A stretch of 64,000 nucleotides of DNA, taken from IMG/VR virus record IMGVR_UViG_3300037585_001448, positions 29,141 to 93,140 of that record, one strand, 5' to 3'. The notes under the pieces are model-generated. The model was not told the DNA's origin, did not search any database, and saw nothing but the letters and a program-made list of their open reading frames with translations. This DNA is from a virus. Positions 51,259 to 56,907 of this stretch are shown here, piece after piece (the first letter of the stretch is position 1; each line of letters begins with the position of its first letter). A program made the position numbers and the translations under genes.

Positions 51259-51287
51259 ATCTTAGTACCCCGTCAAACCTGATGCAA
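51259..51287 (-). promoter_or_regulatory. Leaderless-type promoter P5
   Basis: TTGCAT (51282-51287), 17-nt spacer, TAAGAT (51259-51264), then GTCCTC and GTG at 51252. GCTAGATGG lies at 51290-51298 immediately above the -35 box. The promoter sits between the large terminase stop and the next gene. Confidence 0.72.
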
Positions 51288-51306
51288 CTCCATCTAGCGT
51301 CAGGGG

Positions 51307-52866
51307 CTAGTTGCCGTCCATCTTCCAAGGATTCGCCTGCTCAATCCCCGTCGGCCCCACCACCGGGACACGCCCCCTCGGCGTCTCATACAAAGCCAAC
51401 AGGATCGCCTCAGCCCGATCAGGCGACGGCACCCCACGCTTCCGCATCGCGTCCTTCTTCTCTATCGCGATACGCCCCGACGAATCCGACCCATACCGCG
51501 GCACCGACAACTGGGCAGCAGTCTTCCTGTCGATGTCCAACCGGATCTCCTGACGGCCCCCACTATCCGGCTGGAGCAACGTCCGAGCGTTCCACCACAT
51601 CTCAGCCCGCTGATTAGCGAACTGCTGAGGCGACCCCGACCGCTCACCAACATTGACCCGAACAATCTCAGCCGAATGGCGACGCTCCGACTTCCACGTT
51701 TCCAGAATCGAAGACACCCCCCAACCGACACCCACCGAGTCGATCTTCACCCTGACCGGTTTGAGCCACGGCCCTGTCGCCGCCAACCGCTCTGCGTCTT
51801 CGATCTGGCGAAGCACCTGACCGGCAACATCGACAGCGTTGAGGTTCGCCGACCCACCTTGGCTGTAAACGATACGCACGGTGAACCCCTCAGCGCGAGC
51901 CACAGCAACCTCATCGCCGCCGCCCGCTGCGACATCCACCCCGAGGCGAATCTGGTCGGAAGCCGACGGGTCTTCGTTCTCCATCGCCCGTTCAATCCAG
52001 TCGATCGGGATGACCCGGTTGCCGCTGTCCCTCGGAAAGCGGGCATGAACACGGGCTTCGACGTAGGACGAATCCTCTCCGAACTCGCGAACCACATCGT
52101 CCACCCACTCAGGGCCAATCAACTGGCGGGCGATTTCCGGCGGGCACTCTTCCCCGGTGAAGTTCGGGGTGTCGTGAGCGCCGATACGAATGATCTCGTA
52201 GTTGCCGGATTCGACAGCCCGCTCAAACCAAGTGTCCGAATCATCCGACGGTGGGTTGCCGATCGCCAGCAGCCGGGTGTGACCCCCGGTCATCAGCGAC
52301 TCAAAACTGCGTCCCAGTGTCGGGCTGATACCCCCGGCTTCGTCAACGATGATGAGTAGGTGCGGAACGTGGATGCCCTGCACCGCGGACTCGTCGTGGT
52401 CCGACGGTGAGAACCCGAACGCCACGAGGTCGCGTCCAACCTTCCATTCGGTGGTCGTCATCTCTCCCAGCAGACCGTTCATGGCGTGGACCCGTCGGAT
52501 GTGCGGCCACAGGATGGTTCGCACCTGACGGAACGTAGGAGCGGTCGTGATGACCAAGGCCGTACCGGGAGGGTGGACTGCGCCCCACCATGCAGCGGCC
52601 CGTGCTGCGATGTGGGACTTGCCGGGGGCGTGGCACGCCGGGACGGCTGTCCTCTTGTTGTCCACCAGTGATCGGAGGATGTCGCGTTGCTTCGACCAGA
52701 GGAACTCGCCGAGGGCGATCTCTACGAACCCTTCGGGCCAGTCGGCGAACGCCGCCCACTTGGTGCCGCGTTCGGCTTCGATGGCTTCCCACGCGTGTGG
52801 GCCTTCGGCTATCAGGAGCCGGATGCGTTCCTCGGGTGGGAGGTCGAACAGGAGATCCAGTGTCAC
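51307..52866 (-). CDS. Terminase large subunit
   Basis: 519 residues. ATPase: Walker A CHAPGKS at 78-84 and Walker B LLIIVDEAG with D175/E176. Nuclease acidic residues are at D311 (GVDVAAGGGDE), D376 (VKIDSVGVG) and D483 (DRAEAILLAL). It cleaves and pumps DNA through the portal. GTG start at 52866 has TAGTCT six bases upstream and no Shine-Dalgarno, so it could also be leaderless, although the -35 is poor. It is divergent from the plus-strand early block. Confidence 0.93.
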   Translation of the reverse strand: MTLDLLFDLPPEERIRLLIAEGPHAWEAIEAERGTKWAAFADWPEGFVEIALGEFLWSKQRDILRSLVDNKRTAVPACHAPGKSHIAARAAAWWGAVHPPGTALVITTAPTFRQVRTILWPHIRRVHAMNGLLGEMTTTEWKVGRDLVAFGFSPSDHDESAVQGIHVPHLLIIVDEAGGISPTLGRSFESLMTGGHTRLLAIGNPPSDDSDTWFERAVESGNYEIIRIGAHDTPNFTGEECPPEIARQLIGPEWVDDVVREFGEDSSYVEARVHARFPRDSGNRVIPIDWIERAMENEDPSASDQIRLGVDVAAGGGDEVAVARAEGFTVRIVYSQGGSANLNAVDVAGQVLRQIEDAERLAATGPWLKPVRVKIDSVGVGWGVSSILETWKSERRHSAEIVRVNVGERSGSPQQFANQRAEMWWNARTLLQPDSGGRQEIRLDIDRKTAAQLSVPRYGSDSSGRIAIEKKDAMRKRGVPSPDRAEAILLALYETPRGRVPVVGPTGIEQANPWKMDGN

Positions 52867-52898
52867 AGGGGAAGACTAGACCGTACTTCGACAACAAG

Positions 52899-52929
52899 TT
52901 GCACCATGAGTGCTAGATGGTGCTACACT
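52899..52929 (+). promoter_or_regulatory. Leaderless-type promoter P6
   Basis: TTGCAC (52899-52904), a 19-nt spacer that contains GCTAGATGG (52912-52920), TACACT (52924-52929), then GAGTTC and GTG at 52936. The 9-mer lies between the boxes here, which fits a repressor site. Confidence 0.72.
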
Positions 52930-52935
52930 GAGTTC

Positions 52936-53184
52936 GTGACAGAGACCAACCACCAAGGAGAGACAATGGAAACCCAGCGATACCGGTTCAGGTTCGCCGG
53001 ACGGACCCGTGTGATAACGGCCCCGAACAAACTTGACGCATACAACCAAGCGAACGCATGGGTACAAAACACGCCCACAAACCCGCCCTTCTATGCGTGG
53101 CAGGAGACGAAGACCTACAACTTCGACGGCAGCCCAGACCACACCGTGACCGAGTTCTACGGAATGACGGGAGTGTGGGACTGA
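52936..53184 (+). CDS. Hypothetical protein with dual start, 82/72 aa
   Basis: GTG at 52936 reads VTETNHQGETM; the CAAGGAGAGACA inside it is the ribosome site for ATG at 52966 in the same frame. Body: RYRFRFAGRTRVITAPNKLDAYNQANAWVQ and TYNFDGSPDHTVTEFYGM. A small alpha/beta protein, first gene of the plus-strand block. No family recognised. Confidence 0.78.
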   Translation: MTETNHQGETMETQRYRFRFAGRTRVITAPNKLDAYNQANAWVQNTPTNPPFYAWQETKTYNFDGSPDHTVTEFYGMTGVWD

Positions 53185-53231
53185 TCGTGGACGAGCAAGT
53201 AACGACCGAAACCAACCACCAAGGAGAGACA

Positions 53232-53510
53232 GTGGGAACCACCGAATACACCGTCGTCAACCACATGGAGCAGGACTACTGCCTCCACAAAGTCGGCTGC
53301 CGCGACATCACACGAGCCGAACGACAAGGACTCGTCAACCAGACCTACAACATCACCGTCACCGACGGCGATGATCTTGTCCGGGCCGTTGACCTTGACC
53401 TGTTCGCCTGTGGGATCTCTTCTGACCACGGCATGACCCCGGAAGAATACGCCGATGCCGGAAACAGTTTCGGCGCTCGGGTCTTCCCATGCACCAAGGA
53501 GGTCAAGTAA
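53232..53510 (+). CDS. Hypothetical protein, 92 aa
   Basis: GTG at 53232 follows CAACCACCAAGGAGAGACA, a copy of the ribosome-site cassette. An in-frame GTG at 53187 would add VDEQVTTETNHQGET, echoing the N-terminus of the previous gene. Body: EYTVVNHMEQDYCLHKVGCRDI, ACGISSDHGMTPEEYADAGN, FPCTKEVK. Four Cys and two His. No family recognised. Confidence 0.76.
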   Translation: MGTTEYTVVNHMEQDYCLHKVGCRDITRAERQGLVNQTYNITVTDGDDLVRAVDLDLFACGISSDHGMTPEEYADAGNSFGARVFPCTKEVK

Positions 53511-53941
53511 TGGCCGATTCTGTCTACCTAGTTGTCACCCCCGGCGGTGACGCGTTCCTCGCGGAAACCACCGACAACACCTACGCGGACCTCTCCACTC
53601 TGGTGGACGGCATGATCGAATGTGTCGCCCTCCCCGGACAGGTAGACGCATGGGTCAACGAAGAGGGCCTGTACCGCGACGACCTTGAATACAACTTGCT
53701 CGGCACCTACATGGTCCGCGGCTGGACCGGGAACCCCGGTTACCACCTAGTCGGCCCGGTCGTGTTCGCAGCACACGATGACGAAGGCAACACGCTGCCC
53801 TGCCCGGCAGGGTTCATCGCCGACACCGTGCAAAAGGGTGTGGAGTTGACCCCACGGTTCCAGTCCGACAACGCGCTCCTGCTCGTCCACACGATCGAAG
53901 AGATCAAGGCCCGCATGGACGCTGCGAAGGAAACGGCATGA
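53510..53941 (+). CDS. DUF3846-like protein, 143 aa
   Basis: ATG at 53510 shares a base with the upstream stop (TAATG). Contains DLSTLVDGMIECVALPGQVDAWVNEEGLYRDDLEYNLLGTYM and LVGPVVFAAHDDEG, the layout of DUF3846 phage proteins (an ECV strand, NEEG loop and GPVV strand). Function of that family is unknown. C-terminal helix IEEIKARMDAAKETA. Confidence 0.75.
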   Translation: MADSVYLVVTPGGDAFLAETTDNTYADLSTLVDGMIECVALPGQVDAWVNEEGLYRDDLEYNLLGTYMVRGWTGNPGYHLVGPVVFAAHDDEGNTLPCPAGFIADTVQKGVELTPRFQSDNALLLVHTIEEIKARMDAAKETA

Positions 53942-54372
53942 GCGACTACTTCGTACCTGACGGAACGACGTACATGGCTCCGACAAGCCGGGCGCTGTAC
54001 CACGCGACATGGCCGACCCACCTCGGGTCGATCATGCAGAAGGGTCTCCAACCCGGCAGCGACGGCTGCGTCTACTTGGCGGGACCGAAGCCCGCTCACG
54101 CCGCGACGTTCATCGCCATCAGGGGGGGCGAGTTCGACGGGTACACCGAAGTAGAGGTCGATGGCAAAACGGCGACCATCCCAAACTTCGTCCAGCATGA
54201 CCACATCTACGTCATCGAAATCCCGGTCGATGAACTGGACCCGACGAAACTCGGCGAGTCTGGCGACCACAGCCCGGCAGCGTTTCCCGCCGACACCGAG
54301 TCGTACACCTACGACGGAGAGATCCCGTACAACTTCGACTGGAACGTCTACCAGTTGGACATGCCAAAGTAG
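53938..54372 (+). CDS. ADP-ribosyltransferase/KptA-like protein
   Basis: 144 residues. ALYHATWPTHLGSIMQKGLQPGSDGCVYLAG is the characteristic start of Tpt1/KptA-like and related ADP-ribosyl folds: a LYHxT strand, an SIxxxGL helix and a vYLa strand. It continues with FIAIRGGEFDG and HIYVIEIPVDELDP. Phage proteins of this class may modify host factors or bind NAD. Coupled to the DUF3846 gene by ATGA. Third such domain in the window after the two in the MuF protein. Confidence 0.75.
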   Translation: MSDYFVPDGTTYMAPTSRALYHATWPTHLGSIMQKGLQPGSDGCVYLAGPKPAHAATFIAIRGGEFDGYTEVEVDGKTATIPNFVQHDHIYVIEIPVDELDPTKLGESGDHSPAAFPADTESYTYDGEIPYNFDWNVYQLDMPK

Positions 54373-54384
54373 GAGACTAGACAC

Positions 54385-54600
54385 ATGACAGAAGGAGACA
54401 CGATGGGGCACCTAGAGCACCGAGCAATCTGCTACGACGACGAGGGTTCGTTGGTGTGCGTCTGCGAACTCCGCGAGGGATTGGATCACCGGCAGGCCGA
54501 ACTCCTGAGCCGGGCCGAAGCCGACCGGCTCGTCAACGACTATGCGGTCGAATCGACCGCTTGGGTACTGAACACGATCAACGACATGGTGAAACGATGA
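54385..54600 (+). CDS. Hypothetical protein, 71 aa
   Basis: Two possible starts: ATG at 54385 after GTAGGAGACTAG and ATG at 54403 after AGAAGGAGACACG, both with good ribosome sites. Contains GHLEHRAICYDDEGSLVCVCELREG and a helical end (SRAEADRLVNDYAVESTAWVLNT). No family recognised. Confidence 0.75.
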   Translation: MTEGDTMGHLEHRAICYDDEGSLVCVCELREGLDHRQAELLSRAEADRLVNDYAVESTAWVLNTINDMVKR

Positions 54601-54926
54601 GCGCCCTCAACGGGCAGATGCCCCACACCTACGACCACCAGCCCGGCGACGGTTGGTCCTACTCGGTCCTGATCTCTGAACTCCCCCACTACGGTTTCAT
54701 GGGAGGCGGCAGCCCCGACGATTTCGTAGTGGTCACCGTCTGGCGACCGTTTGACCGGGGCGTTGGCCGCACCTACGTCATGCGGAAGCACGGGACGCTG
54801 ACCGACAGGTACGTCCAAGAGAAGTTCTGCGACGGTCTCAACGACCGGGACATGATTCGCAACATCGCCGACGCGATCCGGCAGACGCTAGGCCGACCGC
54901 CGCTGGACGACGAAAACTGGCTGTGA
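54597..54926 (+). CDS. Hypothetical protein, 109 aa
   Basis: ATGA coupling to the previous gene. Contains DGWSYSVLISELPHYGFMGGGSPDDFVVVTVWRPFDRG and RDMIRNIADAIRQTLG. Beta-rich then helical. No family recognised. Confidence 0.76.
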   Translation: MSALNGQMPHTYDHQPGDGWSYSVLISELPHYGFMGGGSPDDFVVVTVWRPFDRGVGRTYVMRKHGTLTDRYVQEKFCDGLNDRDMIRNIADAIRQTLGRPPLDDENWL

Positions 54927-54983
54927 TCTGGGAGCCTCGTCAGGATTTCTTTGGGATTTCTTGAAGGCTTCTAAATACCCCCT

Positions 54984-54999
54984 CTGACCTGCGGTTATG
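54984..54999 (+). repeat. 16-bp element, copy 2 (CTGACCTGCGGTTATG)
   Basis: Exact second copy of the element at 28955-28970. Here it lies 34 bases before the -35 box of promoter P7. Confidence 0.8.
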
Positions 55000-55033
55000 T
55001 GGGGGTCATTACCTACCCTTGGGCTACATGACG

Positions 55034-55062
55034 TTGCATGGCGCTACACGGGGGACTACGAT
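55034..55062 (+). promoter_or_regulatory. Leaderless-type promoter P7
   Basis: TTGCAT (55034-55039), 17-nt spacer with GCGCTACACGGGG, TACGAT (55057-55062), TAGTTC, then GTG at 55069. Nearly the same as P2 on the opposite strand. Confidence 0.82.
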
Positions 55063-55068
55063 TAGTTC

Positions 55069-55344
55069 GTGAGTGAGCAGCGGGTTCATCAGGTTCGGGA
55101 GTGGGTCGCCGAGGCCCGGTACGTCCACCAGTGGGAGCGGGAGCGGTACGGCTGGTACCGGGTCAACGTCGTCTTCACTTGGAGGCGGGCCAAGAAGGTC
55201 GTCAGAGAAGCGGCCCAAGACGCCGCCGTCGCTTGGTTTGCCCACCACCAGCGGGTCGCCGCCGCGAGGGCCGAAGCCGCTGCTGAGTCGTTCCACGCCG
55301 TTGAGGAAAGTCTCCGGTTGTGGGGCGCGACGGTGGGTGTCTGA
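55069..55344 (+). CDS. Hypothetical basic helical protein, leaderless start, 91 aa
   Basis: GTG at 55069 six bases after the -10 box, with no ribosome site. Product is rich in Arg, Ala, Trp and Val (VREWVAEARYVHQWERERYGW; RRAKKVVREAAQDAAVAWFAHHQRVAAARAEAAAE). Likely a helical, possibly DNA- or membrane-associated protein. No family recognised. Confidence 0.78.
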   Translation: MSEQRVHQVREWVAEARYVHQWERERYGWYRVNVVFTWRRAKKVVREAAQDAAVAWFAHHQRVAAARAEAAAESFHAVEESLRLWGATVGV

Positions 55345-55526
55345 TGAGCGCCCGGTTCGTCGTCGCCGCCGCCTTCCTCGTGGCTGCCGTGTTCGCCGGT
55401 AGTCAACTCGGCTGCGCGGTCGCCAGTCATCAGGCTGCCCGGTACAGCCAGTTGGCTCACGCAGCATTGGTCGTTGAGAGTTCGCAAAGCGCCGCGGTGA
55501 CCGCGGCAGAAGGAGAGAGCAAGTGA
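55344..55526 (+). CDS. Small membrane or secreted protein, 60 aa
   Basis: ATG at 55344 overlaps the previous stop (TGATG). MSARFVVAAAFLVAAVFAGSQLGC is a hydrophobic segment that could be a signal peptide or a membrane anchor; GSQLGC is a weak lipobox. The rest is Ala/Ser-rich. No family recognised. Confidence 0.72.
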   Translation: MSARFVVAAAFLVAAVFAGSQLGCAVASHQAARYSQLAHAALVVESSQSAAVTAAEGESK

Positions 55527-55669
55527 AAACCCAAAGCAAGAATGTGACTGCCCTTGAAGCGGAGAACGCCGAGTTGTGGGACTTCGTGGAGGCTGTGGCA
55601 AAAGCGAACGTGGCTGGCTTCGCCTCCACGCAGGCTCAGGAAATGGTGCGGAATCGGGAGGTCAAGTGA
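55523..55669 (+). CDS. Small helical protein, 48 aa
   Basis: GTG at 55523 follows AGAAGGAGAGAGCAA and overlaps the previous stop (GTGA). Product VKTQSKNVTALEAENAELWDFVEAVAKANV continues to ASTQAQEMVRNREVK, all helix. Coupled on both sides, so likely expressed. Confidence 0.7.
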   Translation: MKTQSKNVTALEAENAELWDFVEAVAKANVAGFASTQAQEMVRNREVK

Positions 55670-55917
55670 TGACCGAGTTTGTACCGACCAAGGCCCAGTG
55701 TCAGTACGTCAGCAACGCTGGCGACGACGACCGGGCGAGCGGCGGGAACACCAACTACGGCTTGTACGAGGGCAACCTCTACGCGCTTGGCAAGTACGGC
55801 TACCTCGCCGGGGCGGTGTGGGGCACCGACCGGGGTTCGTTCCTCGTAGCGATCAACGCCGCCGAGGAAGAGATGGCCTACCTGATGGCCGAAGCCAAAG
55901 CAGAGTTCGGCTTCTAA
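55669..55917 (+). CDS. Hypothetical protein, 82 aa
   Basis: ATG at 55669 shares a base with the previous stop. Contains YVSNAGDDDRASGGNTNYGLYEGNLYALGKYGYLAGAVWG and AAEEEMAYLMAEAKAEFGF. Tyr/Gly-rich with a helical end. No family recognised. Last gene of the plus-strand block before the terminator. Confidence 0.76.
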   Translation: MTEFVPTKAQCQYVSNAGDDDRASGGNTNYGLYEGNLYALGKYGYLAGAVWGTDRGSFLVAINAAEEEMAYLMAEAKAEFGF

Positions 55918-55930
55918 CCACCAGCGGTTG

Positions 55931-55953
55931 GCCCCGGCTTCGGTCGGGGCTTT
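55931..55953 (+). terminator. Rho-independent terminator at convergent junction
   Basis: GCCCCG (55931-55936) and CGGGGC (55945-55950) flank GCTTCGGT, followed by TTT. The stem lies 14 nt after the last plus-strand stop and 4 nt beyond the minus-strand gene end, so it may end both units. Confidence 0.85.
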
Positions 55954-55956
55954 CTG

Positions 55957-56184
55957 CTACCCGGCGAGCGTTTCGCCACCATCCACGACGAACTGCTGCT
56001 TCCCACACCGGGAACAACCATCCCAGAACAGTCGCTTCGATCCAACGATCATCTCTTCAACGTCAGACACAAGGTCGGTTCGGTGCCAATCGTGTTCGAC
56101 ACAAGGTTCCTGCACCCGAGGCGGGGGCGGGATGGGCCGACCAGACGCCGACAACGGGACAGTGCCCAAACGACTATTGGTCAT
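55957..56184 (-). CDS. Hypothetical zinc-binding protein, 75 aa
   Basis: ATG at 56184 coupled to the upstream stop (ATGA). Contains PRVQEPCVEHDWHRTDLVSD and DGCSRCGKQQFVVDGG, a Cys/His plus CxxC pair. Pro-rich N-terminus. No further family; last gene of the lysis-side operon. Confidence 0.75.
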   Translation of the reverse strand: MTNSRLGTVPLSASGRPIPPPPRVQEPCVEHDWHRTDLVSDVEEMIVGSKRLFWDGCSRCGKQQFVVDGGETLAG

Positions 56185-56420
56185 ACATCGGAGTCGCCAC
56201 GGCCCCGATGCCACGCCTGATGCGCTGCGATCTGTTCACCGTGCATATCCAACTTGAGATCCATCATCACCGTGCGCCGGTCGATTGAATCCAGAACCCG
56301 GCGGTTTGATTCGTGCGCTGCATCATTTGATGCCCGCATCCGATGAGCAAGCATTGACAACGAGCCACCGATCGTCGCCGTCGCGACAGCACCGATAGCG
56401 GTCACGACCTCAGCGGTCAC
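56181..56420 (-). CDS. Small membrane protein, holin-like shape, 79 aa
   Basis: Hydrophobic segment at about residues 4-25 (EVVTAIGAVATATIGGSLSMLA), then a basic-acidic helix (NRRVLDSIDRRTVMMDLKLDMHGEQI). This resembles phage one-span membrane proteins with a coiled coil in the lysis region. It could assist the holin. Overlaps both neighbours. Confidence 0.72.
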   Translation of the reverse strand: MTAEVVTAIGAVATATIGGSLSMLAHRMRASNDAAHESNRRVLDSIDRRTVMMDLKLDMHGEQIAAHQAWHRGRGDSDV

Positions 56421-56785
56421 CGCTTCCCACCGTCATACGGAGTCGCATGACCAAGGCTGACCATCTCATCATTCAGGCACTCGCCGTCTGCGTTGAGAAT
56501 ACGACCGAGGATGCGCCCGTACTTACCCTTGTCATCAAGGCTGGTCTGGATGATGACCCGATTTTCCAGCCCGCTGATCCAGTCTTCGACATACCGCTTC
56601 GCAGCGAGGCCCGCCTGCTTCTCTACGGCGTCTCTGGTCCTTGACTCTGGGGCGTTCACCCCGTGGAACCGAACCCGGCCCTTCATCTGGATGTCGAAAC
56701 CAAGATCCAGAGTTACGTCGATGGTGTCGCCATCCACGACACGATCTACTGCTGCTCGGTAATGAAACAGGTTGCTGCTACTCAC
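56417..56785 (-). CDS. Staphylococcal nuclease-like (thermonuclease) protein
   Basis: 122 residues from GTG at 56785, which follows CCGGAGGTC. Contains YRAAVDRVVDGDTIDVTLDLG, then GRVRFHGVNAPESRTRD, and the loop KYGRILGRILNADGECLNDEMVSLG, matching the SNase fold with its Asp-Gly-Asp, Arg-Phe and Gly-Arg segments. It would cut DNA or RNA with calcium. No signal peptide. Encoded between secreted and membrane proteins in the lysis region. Confidence 0.85.
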   Translation of the reverse strand: MSSSNLFHYRAAVDRVVDGDTIDVTLDLGFDIQMKGRVRFHGVNAPESRTRDAVEKQAGLAAKRYVEDWISGLENRVIIQTSLDDKGKYGRILGRILNADGECLNDEMVSLGHATPYDGGKR

Positions 56786-56907
56786 GCTTTGACCTCCGGT
56801 TAGTCGTTGAGTGTAGACGGGTGGATCAGCCGCGATGGACTTCTCCAACGCGACACGGGCCTGACTGGATTGGTAGCGCAGGTTACGCCACGACCCACGG
56901 AGACCGA
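56786..56907. other. Intergenic region, no gene seen
   Basis: The 122 nt between the lipoprotein stop and the nuclease start contain no gene, no clear hairpin and no promoter of the TTGCAY type. The ribosome site of the nuclease is at its low-coordinate end. Confidence 0.6.

Larger units (their letters stand above)
54927..55068 (+). other. Intergenic control region before second plus operon
   Basis: 142 nt containing TTTCTTTGGGATTTCTTG (AT-rich, repeated TTTCTT), the 16-mer CTGACCTGCGGTTATG (54984-54999), GTGGGGGTCATT and then promoter P7. No gene fits. It may end the first plus-strand unit and start the second. Confidence 0.6.
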
